14,248 nt of DNA, from NCBI GenBank assembly GCA_041676265.1, contig JBAYSE010000034.1, forward strand, positions 1-14,248. The letters run 5' to 3'. A program made the translations under genes and the position numbers. How positions within the stretch are numbered: the stretch's first letter is position 1; each line of letters opens with the position of its first letter. Positions 6,091 to 12,512 of the stretch are shown here, piece after piece. Under the pieces are notes generated by a model. That model did no database searches. It was not told where the DNA came from and saw only the letters and a list, made by a program, of their open reading frames with translations. The DNA comes from DUOJ01 sp041676265. Lineage in GTDB: Bacteria; Spirochaetota; Spirochaetia; Sphaerochaetales; Sphaerochaetaceae.

Positions 6091-8737
6091 AGTCGTAGGA
6101 GCGCTCATTAATTTCAAATGCGAAGCGCTCCCCCTCTTTATGGTTGAGTAGCTTCATTCCAAAGGGTGCCAGGTAACTAATAATATTCGCCTGGGGGTCT
6201 GATTCCCAAGGACCCAGTATACTGTAGGTTTCATGCCGGTTTTCAAGATGGTTCTCGAGAGTAACCTTGGTCCCAAAAGAGACTTTTGAGGGATCTATGT
6301 TTTCAGGCGAGACAATTACCGCCCTAGAAATCTCATCGGTGAGTCGCATCATGGTGTTGTTTAAAATCCCTTGGCGCTCCTTTGCGGCTTTGTACTCTGA
6401 GTTTTCCCTTAAGTCTCCGAGGGAGATAGCTGAACCAATCTCTTTGGAGTTCTCGGGAATCTCGATGTTCATTATGTGGTCTAACTCCTCTTGCTTGTCG
6501 ATGAGTTTCGCGTGGGTGACCAGCAATCCACTGGAGACCAGTTCTGTTTCGCTCTCCTCTTCTCCGAGGAAGACGAAATCGGGGTATTTCTCAAGGATAA
6601 AGTGCTTAACTTCTACCTTCTTCGAGGCATCGAGGCCCTGCATCCTTAAGACAATGAAGCTAACCCTTTGGGCAGCTCCCTCATTGGCACTTTTTAAGAA
6701 TTGGAAGATTAACCGCTCATCAAAGATAATAGTGGAGAGGGTTTTCGCTATCTTGCGATTCTCAGTGGTATCCTTACGTGCTTCAATCGCGTTATAAGCA
6801 TAATCGAGGAGTTGGAGTTGGCTGGTAAGGAGAGTCTCAAAGGGGACTTTCATCTTCTTTTCCCAGTACTTGCGGTCATAGGTGCGCGAAAGATAGGTAA
6901 ACAAATCGGCATTTTCACGATAGTTACGCGCCGTGTTTTTAAACATATCCTCGATAATCTTGGTCTTTCCCTGGTCTTGCAGGGTCTCCATGATGTATCC
7001 GGTGAGGTAGTAGGGGTAGAGTGAGACAAGGACCATGGCTACCTTATCGCTCTCTTCGACATATACCACATTGTCGATAAAGAGCTTCTTTAATTCAGAG
7101 TCATCGATTAGGCTAAAAGTCTTGGGAATATTGTCGAGCATCCCGTAGAGGTGTTTAAAGTCAATACTAGGGCGCTCTAAGAAGGGGTATTTATCGCACA
7201 AGGCATCGACAAAGAGGAAACTGGCGACTACTTGGTCGTTAACACTTTGGTAACCGGTACTCTGGTCTTTGAAATACTGCACCATCTCCATAAAGAATTC
7301 CGATTCTACGTCAGCGCTAATTAAGAAGTCGCGCACAATTTTAATCTTCTGGTAGAAGCGCTTTTCATTCCTGAAGATTCCTAGGGACTTCTCTTCGTAG
7401 GAAATAGGAGTTTGGCGCAAGGTATAGATGTCGGGATTGGAGGGGAGAAAGCCGATCATTGGGTCATTCATTAAGACCTTTTTGGCTTGTGTCTGCCAAC
7501 TACTCCACTCTTTGGCACTTAAAATAGAGGGGACAGCTTCACCTTTAATCTCTTTTAAAGAGGCTTCGTTCCCGTTACTCATAATGAGGGTCTTAAGAGC
7601 CCAAGAAATATCATCTTTGAACTTCTCTTTGAGTTTCTCTTTGGGAAAGATACTCTTAAGAACCCAGATGTGGTGTTTAGGGAGAACTTGTAGTGAGCTA
7701 AAAGCCATCGATAGACTCATTTTATGGTTACGTTTTGAGGCAAAGTCGATTATGACATCTTCGTGGTTTAACTCTCTTATACGTCCAATACTCCAACTCT
7801 TATGGTAAACGAAGGAGCCTTTATCGAAGGCGATGTTTTTTTCAAAATCTTCTATAGCTGAGTTTACATCGCGGTAAGATTTGTTGAGATTGGAGATCTC
7901 AATACTCTCCTCTAAACGGCTGTGATCTTTATACTTCTGTCGGTAAGCGGCGACAAGTTTTCCCCGTGCCCATTCTGATTCACTGTCAGATTCTAAAATA
8001 GTTTTAAGAACTGTGATGCACTCATCCCAATTCTTTTTAGCAGCCACGACATCGTAGAGTTGCGCGAGCATCTGAGAGATGCGCTCCCCTTGGAAATGGG
8101 TAGCAATCCGCTGGGCTAGCCCTAATAAGTAGGCAAATTCTTCAGGAATTAACTCCAAAAGGGTAGACCACACCTCTTTTACCGCCGGAAGGTTTTGGGC
8201 ATTTAAAAAGCGTTGCAGGCTCTTCTTGAAGTAGAAGATAGCCTTCTCCATATCGCCTTTACTAAGGTAGCGTTCGCCGATAGTTTGTAAAAGGTCAGTT
8301 TCGTCAAAATCGACTTTGACCAAGCGCTCGTAGAGGGCGTACATCTCCTCTTCACGGTTCTGTTTCTCATAGCTGGAAGCCAGGTACCTGATAACGTATT
8401 TATCTTCAAAACGTTCCAGTATTTTATGGCTAAGATAGTCGGCAATACCATATTTCTTGTGCTCATTGAACAATTCAATTAGCGCAATAATATTGCCATA
8501 ATCTAATGAACGGCGTTGTAAGGCAACTAGCCCCGACAGGTAGAGGGCAATGATGCTCTCCTTGTTTTTTTGGAGGTATTCGTCGCAGATAGTTTTAACC
8601 TCAACTAACTCTTCAGGGTCCTCAATTTTGGCCAATAACGTATCCAGTTCCTGGAAGTTCCCCACAGTGTAATTAGTGACAGTTGTTCTGGTCCATTTTT
8701 CTTCAGTTAATAAGTTTTTTATATTCTCTACGTTCAT
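6056..8737 (-). CDS. greA: Giant GreA-type transcript cleavage factor with long helical-repeat N-terminus
   Basis: GreA enters the secondary channel of RNA polymerase and stimulates cleavage of backtracked RNA. The last 165 of 893 residues are a complete Gre module. The coiled coil (about 728-808) carries the tip motif GDLRENSEY with the two acidic residues Asp775 and Glu778 needed to hold catalytic metal. The FKBP-like domain (about 820-891) has WESDPQANIISYLAPFGMKLL. Normal GreA is about 158 aa, so some 720 residues are extra. Those are mainly helical, with TPR-like repeats (for example 146-179, ERYLSKGDMEKAIFYFKKSL). At about 307-351 there is a small beta-rich block beginning GSFVYHKSWSIGRI that resembles SH3/Tudor-like RNA-polymerase-binding domains of the UvrD/PcrA and CarD type. 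The frame opens at a TTG (8758), but I chose the ATG at 8737 because GGAG lies 6 nt before it. Long GreA proteins are known in spirochaetes and chlamydiae; the N-terminal role is unknown to me. Confidence 0.93.
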   Translation of the reverse strand: MNVENIKNLLTEEKWTRTTVTNYTVGNFQELDTLLAKIEDPEELVEVKTICDEYLQKNKESIIALYLSGLVALQRRSLDYGNIIALIELFNEHKKYGIADYLSHKILERFEDKYVIRYLASSYEKQNREEEMYALYERLVKVDFDETDLLQTIGERYLSKGDMEKAIFYFKKSLQRFLNAQNLPAVKEVWSTLLELIPEEFAYLLGLAQRIATHFQGERISQMLAQLYDVVAAKKNWDECITVLKTILESDSESEWARGKLVAAYRQKYKDHSRLEESIEISNLNKSYRDVNSAIEDFEKNIAFDKGSFVYHKSWSIGRIRELNHEDVIIDFASKRNHKMSLSMAFSSLQVLPKHHIWVLKSIFPKEKLKEKFKDDISWALKTLIMSNGNEASLKEIKGEAVPSILSAKEWSSWQTQAKKVLMNDPMIGFLPSNPDIYTLRQTPISYEEKSLGIFRNEKRFYQKIKIVRDFLISADVESEFFMEMVQYFKDQSTGYQSVNDQVVASFLFVDALCDKYPFLERPSIDFKHLYGMLDNIPKTFSLIDDSELKKLFIDNVVYVEESDKVAMVLVSLYPYYLTGYIMETLQDQGKTKIIEDMFKNTARNYRENADLFTYLSRTYDRKYWEKKMKVPFETLLTSQLQLLDYAYNAIEARKDTTENRKIAKTLSTIIFDERLIFQFLKSANEGAAQRVSFIVLRMQGLDASKKVEVKHFILEKYPDFVFLGEEESETELVSSGLLVTHAKLIDKQEELDHIMNIEIPENSKEIGSAISLGDLRENSEYKAAKERQGILNNTMMRLTDEISRAVIVSPENIDPSKVSFGTKVTLENHLENRHETYSILGPWESDPQANIISYLAPFGMKLLNHKEGERFAFEINERSYDFTVLSIEVLSF
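6098..6131 (+). terminator. Candidate terminator hairpin after murJ, inside the greA coding region
   Basis: Eight nucleotides after the murJ stop there is a perfect 8-bp GC-rich inverted repeat, GGAGCGCT (6098-6105) with AGCGCTCC (6124-6131), around an 18-nt loop. It is followed by CCCTCTTTAT, which offers only a short U stretch. It is placed where the pnp-murJ operon transcript should end, but it lies in the coding sequence of the opposing greA gene. The long loop and weak U tract make it a modest terminator at best. Each arm contains the self-complementary AGCGCT, so other pairings are possible. Confidence 0.38.
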
Positions 8738-8781
8738 TACGCACTCCAATTCAGTCAAATTTAAAGGACAAAAGTAACCCC

Positions 8782-8809
8782 GAGCTACAAGATATTTAGT
8801 TCATAGCTC
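8782..8809. repeat. Second inverted repeat in the greA leader
   Basis: GAGCTA (8782-8787) and TAGCTC (8804-8809) are perfect 6-bp inverted repeats with a 16-nt spacer, inside the predicted untranslated leader of greA. The stem is short and the loop long, so an RNA hairpin would be weak. It may be a protein-binding dyad or chance. Confidence 0.2.
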
Positions 8810-8818
8810 AGGTCGATA

Positions 8819-8844
8819 AGGTGAGAAATGTTCCTGCCTCACCT
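8819..8844. promoter_or_regulatory. Dyad (possible operator) over the divergent promoter core
   Basis: AGGTGAG (8819-8825) and CTCACCT (8838-8844) form a perfect 7-bp inverted repeat with a 12-nt spacer. The left arm covers most of the rpe P1 -35. The right arm touches the first base of its -10 and contains the predicted greA start point. The arm spacing would suit a dimeric repressor on adjacent helical turns. As RNA it could instead form a hairpin at the very 5' end of the greA transcript. No regulator is encoded nearby to identify it. Confidence 0.35.
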
Positions 8845-8849
8845 ATAAT
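8821..8849 (+). promoter_or_regulatory. Candidate sigma-70 promoter P1 for rpe
   Basis: A perfect TATAAT hexamer (8844-8849) lies 17 nt after GTGAGA (8821-8826, 4 of 6 matches to TTGACA). The start would be near 8856, giving a leader of about 77 nt. The -10 shares two bases with the greA -10 on the other strand, so both promoters cannot be fully occupied at once. No ribosome site lies close to the rpe ATG on this leader. Confidence 0.45.
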
Positions 8850-8876
8850 AATACCATGCAGGGCAATTCTATGCAA
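8848..8876 (-). promoter_or_regulatory. Candidate sigma-70 promoter for greA (extended -10)
   Basis: Read on the - strand, TTGCAT (8876-8871) is followed after exactly 17 nt by TATTAT (8853-8848). The hexamer is preceded by TGG, giving an extended -10 motif. The -10 matches consensus at 5 of 6 positions and the -35 at 3 of 6. Transcription would begin near 8841, giving a leader of about 105 nt before the greA ATG. The -10 overlaps that of the divergent rpe promoter. Prediction by eye. Confidence 0.5.
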
Positions 8877-8897
8877 TAAGCTATTCAATTTATAACC

Positions 8898-8926
8898 TTT
8901 CCAAAAGGTGTTCTTTCTGGTACAAC
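8898..8926 (+). promoter_or_regulatory. Candidate promoter P2 giving a leaderless rpe transcript
   Basis: TTTCCA (8898-8903) is followed after 17 nt by TACAAC (8921-8926), which is preceded by TGG as an extended -10. The normal start distance of 7 nt falls exactly on the A of the rpe ATG (8933). There is no Shine-Dalgarno sequence at rpe: the only AAGG (8905-8908) is 24 nt away, inside a 6-bp hairpin (ACCTTT 8895-8900 with AAAGGT 8904-8909). Each hexamer matches at 4 of 6 positions, so this is a weak prediction. Confidence 0.3.
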
Positions 8927-8932
8927 TATGGT

Positions 8933-9595
8933 ATGGAAAAAGACAAAAGAGCAATTATTGCCCCCTCTATCTTGGCTGCCGATTTCTCAAAAACAGGCGA
9001 GGCTATTAAGATGGTTGAAGCCACGGGGGCTAAGTGGATTCACCTTGATGTAATGGATGGAGCCTTTGTGCCCAACATCTCATTTGGTCCCAAATTTATT
9101 AAAGATCTGCGCCCACTGAGTAACCTCTATTTTGATACGCACCTCATGATTGAGAAGCCAGAGCGTTATATCAAAGAGTTTGCAGAAGCGGGCAGCGACT
9201 GTATCACGGTACATGCCGAGGCGACCGTCCATCTGCACCGTGTAATCGCTCAAATAAAAGGGGAGGGGAAAGCGAGTGGAGTCTCAATTGTCCCCTCAAC
9301 CCCCGTTAGCTCCATTGAATTAATTCTCGAAGAGGTCGCTTTAGTTTTAATAATGTCGGTTAATCCCGGCTTTGGCGGTCAGTCTTTCATCACCTCGGCG
9401 TTTAGGAAGATTGGTGAGCTAGATAGGTTGAGAAAACAGTACAACCTCAATTTTAAGATCGCCGTTGACGGTGGGGTGTCTCCACAGAATGGCCATGCGT
9501 TGATAAAACTAGGTGCCGATGTCTTGGTTATGGGGAGTGCTTTCTTTTCAGATCCCAATCAAAAAGGGATCGTCACTACTTTCCAGGGTCCCTAA
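8933..9595 (+). CDS. rpe: Ribulose-phosphate 3-epimerase
   Basis: Rpe interconverts ribulose 5-phosphate and xylulose 5-phosphate in the non-oxidative pentose phosphate pathway. The 220-aa TIM-barrel protein shows IAPSILAADF (9-18), HLDVMDGAFVPN (37-48), DTHLMIEKPERYI (68-80), MSVNPGFGGQSF (141-152) and IAVDGG (176-181). Metal ligands His37, Asp39, His70 and Asp179 are all present, with Asp39 and Asp179 as the acid-base pair. The segment usually written LNPATP is IVPSTP here, a mild departure. No alternative in-frame start exists upstream of the ATG, and this ATG has no ribosome binding site. A second, out-of-frame ATG lies 5 nt before it. dtd follows after 3 nt. Assignment is secure. Confidence 0.96.
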   Translation: MEKDKRAIIAPSILAADFSKTGEAIKMVEATGAKWIHLDVMDGAFVPNISFGPKFIKDLRPLSNLYFDTHLMIEKPERYIKEFAEAGSDCITVHAEATVHLHRVIAQIKGEGKASGVSIVPSTPVSSIELILEEVALVLIMSVNPGFGGQSFITSAFRKIGELDRLRKQYNLNFKIAVDGGVSPQNGHALIKLGADVLVMGSAFFSDPNQKGIVTTFQGP

Positions 9596-9598
9596 ACG

Positions 9599-10036
9599 AT
9601 GCGTGCAGTAGTTCAGCGGGTTAGCAATGCTACGGTAACTGTTGGCTCTCAATTAGTTGGACAAATTGATTGGGGCCTATTAATCTATCTAGGGGTCTAT
9701 CGTGATGACGAGAGTCGCGATGTAGCTATTTTGGCCAATAAAATCCCGAAGCTAAGGATTTTTGAAGATGCCGAGGGGAAGATGAATAAGGCGGTTGCCT
9801 CTCAGGGCTCACAGGTGCTAGTTATCAGTCAGTTTACCCTCTGCGCCGATTTGAATAAAGGGAACCGCCCCTCTTTTAATCCGGCAGCCCCTCCCGAGAA
9901 AGCAAACGCTCTTTATGAAGAGTTTGTGGCCATGTTGCGGGCAAAAGATTTGTTTGTGGCCACGGGAGCCTTTGGCAAAGTGATGCAGGTTAATTATACT
10001 AATGAGGGACCGGTCACTTTAGTGGTAGAGTCTTGA
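9599..10036 (+). CDS. dtd: D-aminoacyl-tRNA deacylase
   Basis: DTD is a dimeric proofreading enzyme that hydrolyses D-amino acids (and glycine) wrongly attached to tRNA. At 145 aa it has the usual length. Both hallmark motifs are intact: SQFTL (77-81) and the GPVT motif (137-140), whose Gly-cisPro projects into the partner subunit and excludes L-amino acids. RAVVQRVSNATVTV (2-15) at the N-terminus and TGAFGKVMQV (122-131) also match the family. The ATG lies 3 nt after rpe with only a distant AGGG (about 10 nt), so translation probably depends on coupling to rpe. A promoter that may serve recA lies within its last third. Confidence 0.96.
   Translation: MRAVVQRVSNATVTVGSQLVGQIDWGLLIYLGVYRDDESRDVAILANKIPKLRIFEDAEGKMNKAVASQGSQVLVISQFTLCADLNKGNRPSFNPAAPPEKANALYEEFVAMLRAKDLFVATGAFGKVMQVNYTNEGPVTLVVES
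9972..10000 (+). promoter_or_regulatory. Strong-looking sigma-70 promoter for recA within dtd
   Basis: TTGGCA (9972-9977) and TATACT (9995-10000) each match consensus at 5 of 6 positions and are separated by the optimal 17 nt. The start would be near 10007, giving a leader of about 75 nt before the recA ATG. It lies in the 3' end of dtd. No LexA box of the E. coli, Bacillus or Leptospira type that I can recognise overlaps it. Confidence 0.5.
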
Positions 10037-10081
10037 AGTAAATAAGCCCTTGACGGGGTTGTAGTAAATGAGGAGTTGGAG

Positions 10082-11140
10082 ATGGCTAAAAATACAATAG
10101 TAATGGCATCTAAAGAGGGGGATAACAAACAAAAGCTAGTCGCTTTAGAAGCTGCCCGCTCGCAAATCGATAAACAGTTTGGCAAAGGGGCCCTCATGAA
10201 GTTAGGGGACTCAACCACAGATCGCTCAATTACGGCTATATCGAGTGGCTCTATCCTCTTAGATGAAGCTTTGGGTGTTGGCGGCTATCCGCGGGGTAGG
10301 GTTGTCGAAATCTACGGACCGGAATCTTCGGGAAAGACTACTCTGGCCTTACACGCCATTGCCGAGACCCAAAAGAGTGGTGGCATTGCCGCTTTTATTG
10401 ATGCAGAGCACGCCCTCGACCCCACTTATGCTAAGAAATTGGGGGTTAACACCGATGAATTGTGGATTAGCCAACCCGATAACGGCGAACAGGCTCTGGA
10501 GATAGTGGAGTCTTTAGTTCGTAGTGGTGCCGTCGACATGATTGTGGTTGACTCGGTCGCCGCCCTCACACCCCAGGCGGAAATCGATGGGGAGATGGGT
10601 GACAGCCATATGGGGTTACAAGCCCGCCTGATGAGTCAAGCCTTAAGAAAATTGACCGGTATTCTGGCTAAGAGTAATACCACTATCATTTTCATCAACC
10701 AAATTAGGATGAAAATCGGTATCATGTTTGGTAACCCGGAAACCACCACCGGGGGTAACGCCCTTAAATTCTACTCCTCTATCCGCGTCGAGGTACGTCG
10801 CATCGAGGCCATTAGTCGCAGTGCCGACGATATTATCGGTAACCGGGTACGTATAAAGATTGTTAAAAATAAAGTGGCGCCCCCCTTTAAGAAGGTGGAG
10901 CTCGATATGTTCTTTGGTGAAGGGCTCTCCTACCACGGCTCAATTCTCGATGCTGCCTTGAAGTATGATTTAATCCAAAAGAGTGGCTCTTGGTACTCTT
11001 TCAATGAAGAGAAAATTGGACAGGGCCGGGAGAATGCCATCAACTTTTTAAAGACCAATGGTGATATCACAAAAGAGTTGGATGAGAAACTGCGAGCCAT
11101 AATATTCCCACAAACCGTTGAAGAGGTGCCACAGGAGTAG
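10082..11140 (+). CDS. recA: Recombinase RecA
   Basis: RecA forms ATP-dependent filaments on single-stranded DNA and drives homologous pairing in recombination and repair. At 352 aa it is full length. Walker A is GPESSGKT (79-86), the catalytic Glu is Glu109 in FIDAEHALD, and Walker B is MIVVDSVAAL. Loop L1 (EIDGEMGDSHMGLQARL) and loop L2 (NQIRMKIGIMFGNPETTTGGNALKF, given here in part) are intact. The C-terminus is short and mildly acidic (TVEEVPQE). The frame also opens at a TTG 6 nt earlier, but AGGAG (10071-10075) is correctly placed for the ATG at 10082 and not for the TTG. It has a candidate promoter inside dtd. No terminator is visible before scpA, so readthrough into the segregation genes is likely. 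Confidence 0.98.
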   Translation: MAKNTIVMASKEGDNKQKLVALEAARSQIDKQFGKGALMKLGDSTTDRSITAISSGSILLDEALGVGGYPRGRVVEIYGPESSGKTTLALHAIAETQKSGGIAAFIDAEHALDPTYAKKLGVNTDELWISQPDNGEQALEIVESLVRSGAVDMIVVDSVAALTPQAEIDGEMGDSHMGLQARLMSQALRKLTGILAKSNTTIIFINQIRMKIGIMFGNPETTTGGNALKFYSSIRVEVRRIEAISRSADDIIGNRVRIKIVKNKVAPPFKKVELDMFFGEGLSYHGSILDAALKYDLIQKSGSWYSFNEEKIGQGRENAINFLKTNGDITKELDEKLRAIIFPQTVEEVPQE

Positions 11141-11143
11141 GTC

Positions 11144-11172
11144 TTTACCTCATTTAGCTAAAATATTATACT
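11144..11172 (+). promoter_or_regulatory. Candidate promoter giving a leaderless scpA transcript
   Basis: TTTACC (11144-11149, 4 of 6) is followed after 17 nt by TATACT (11167-11172, 5 of 6). The usual 7-nt distance places the start on the A of the scpA ATG (11179). The 20 nt before that ATG contain no purine-rich ribosome site. The layout is the same as rpe P2. Confidence 0.38.
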
Positions 11173-11178
11173 CACCAC

Positions 11179-11952
11179 ATGGTAAAGGAAGTTGCCGCCC
11201 CTCTCTCTTACACACTAGATAAATTTGAAGGGCCTTTAGACCTCTTGTTGCACTTAGTTCAGAAGGCCAAAGTAAATATCTACGATATTCCCATTGGAGA
11301 AATTACCGACCAATTTTTGGTCTATCTTAATAGCGTAGAAGAGTTGGGCCTCGATGATTTAAGTGAGTTTTATCAGATGGCGGCCCACCTAATTTACATG
11401 AAAAGTAGAATGCTCTTACCTAACTTCGACTCCTTAGAAGATGACGAGGAGTTTACCCGCTTAAGGGGAGAGTTGGTCGACAGCCTTTTGGAGTACCAGA
11501 AATATAGGCGCTACAGTGTCTTGTTAGAGTCTTCCCGTGAAGAGGGGGAACTTTTTATCAGTCGTAAAAAGAGCCAGTTTTCCCTCCCCTTTGAGGATGA
11601 AGAGCTTTTTAAAGAGACGAACGTTTGGGACCTCTTCCACGCATTTGCCAAAATGCTCCGCTCAATAACCCCACAGCAGGTCTTTAATGTCTATGAAGAA
11701 GTCACTATTAAACAGAAGATTACCCTTATGAGCGAACTCTTTGAAGGGCACCAAACGATAAAGTTTGTCGACTTAATTGTCAACTTTGATTCACCGCTCG
11801 ACTTGATTTGTGCTTTTCTAGCGGTACTGGACGCCGTTAAATATGCTTTAATTGAGATCTATCAAGAGGAGCTTTTCGGTGAGATCCTCTTAAAAAAGAG
11901 GGGAGAATTCGAGAGTGAACTTTTAAAGATAATTGAGGAGGAGAACCCCTGA
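11179..11952 (+). CDS. scpA: Segregation and condensation protein A (kleisin)
   Basis: ScpA is the kleisin that bridges the head domains of an SMC dimer and, with ScpB, forms the bacterial condensin that compacts and segregates chromosomes. The 257-aa protein has the family's N-terminal signature FEGPLDLLLHLV (about 16-27), followed by VNIYDIPIGEITDQFLVYL and a helix ending HLIYMKSRMLLP, which binds the SMC neck. The middle is acidic and less conserved. The C-terminal winged-helix part (about 190-257) would contact the SMC cap. No ribosome site precedes the ATG. The stop overlaps the scpB ATG by one base (TGATG), so the two partners are translationally coupled. The smc gene is not in the window. 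Confidence 0.95.
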   Translation: MVKEVAAPLSYTLDKFEGPLDLLLHLVQKAKVNIYDIPIGEITDQFLVYLNSVEELGLDDLSEFYQMAAHLIYMKSRMLLPNFDSLEDDEEFTRLRGELVDSLLEYQKYRRYSVLLESSREEGELFISRKKSQFSLPFEDEELFKETNVWDLFHAFAKMLRSITPQQVFNVYEEVTIKQKITLMSELFEGHQTIKFVDLIVNFDSPLDLICAFLAVLDAVKYALIEIYQEELFGEILLKKRGEFESELLKIIEEENP

Positions 11953-12512
11953 TGAACGCAGTCTTGTCTCTCCCTGCCAGATTGGTGGAAGCGATCCTCT
12001 TTATTGAAAACGAACCGGTGGAGGGGGAGTATCTGTTAAAACTTACCAAGTTAGATGAAGAGGCCCTTTGTGAGGCTCTTGAAGAGTTAAGAGGACACTA
12101 TAAAGCGCATAAACATGCCCTCGATTTAATCGAGTCCAACGGCACCTACCGCCTACTACCTACTCCTGATTTGCATACCATCTTGAAAGAGGGTTACGGC
12201 AAACGGGTTGACCGGCGCCTCTCCAAAGCGGCCCTCGAGACCCTCTCAATCATTGCCTATGCCCAACCGGTCACCCGCCGCGAAATTGAAAATATTAGAG
12301 GGGTCTCCTCAGATTCAATTATGCGCCTTTTAAGGGAACGCGATTATATCAAAGTAGTGGGCCATAAAGAGGTCCCCGGTCGCCCTGGCCTTTACGGCAC
12401 CACTAAAAAATTCCTCTACGAATTCAATCTGCCCAGTATTGCCTCTCTGCCAAAATTATCCGAAATTGATACCCTGCGCTTTGGGTCTCTTGAGGCGAGT
12501 GATGAAAACTGA
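11952..12512 (+). CDS. scpB: Segregation and condensation protein B
   Basis: ScpB dimerises through its N-terminal winged helix and grips the central region of ScpA in the SMC-ScpAB condensin. The 186-aa protein shows two winged-helix domains: one at about 7-85 (LVEAILFIENEPV onward) and one at about 95-165, with the strongly conserved KAALETLSIIAYAQPVTRRE, IRGVSSDS and GRPGLYGTT motifs. GGAGGAG inside the end of scpA serves as its ribosome site. It overlaps scpA by 1 nt and the downstream rluB by 11 nt. The length and order scpA-scpB-rluB are common in many bacterial phyla, which supports the assignment. Confidence 0.96.
   Translation: MNAVLSLPARLVEAILFIENEPVEGEYLLKLTKLDEEALCEALEELRGHYKAHKHALDLIESNGTYRLLPTPDLHTILKEGYGKRVDRRLSKAALETLSIIAYAQPVTRREIENIRGVSSDSIMRLLRERDYIKVVGHKEVPGRPGLYGTTKKFLYEFNLPSIASLPKLSEIDTLRFGSLEASDEN

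Noticed and set aside
7550..7562. CTCTTTTAAAGAG palindrome inside greA
   Set aside because: The arms leave almost no loop and the sequence is ordinary coding DNA; probably chance.
8738..8758. TTG start that would add 7 residues to GreA
   Set aside because: The ATG at 8737 has GGAG 6 nt upstream; that same GGAG would be coding under the TTG start, and no SD precedes the TTG.
10050..10078. TTGACG as a -35 for recA
   Set aside because: No -10-like hexamer lies 16-18 nt downstream; the nearest A/T-rich stretch is far too close. The pair inside dtd is much better.
10643..10936. Open frame of 97 codons antisense to recA
   Set aside because: It is a shadow of the highly conserved recA L2 region, with no start context and no family resemblance.
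11141..11178. Terminator between recA and scpA
   Set aside because: The 38 nt contain no inverted repeat of useful length and no U tract after a stem.
12439..12501. Upstream TTG start for rluB
   Set aside because: The added 21 residues lie inside scpB and do not fit an S4 domain; the ATG at 12502 has its own GAGG.
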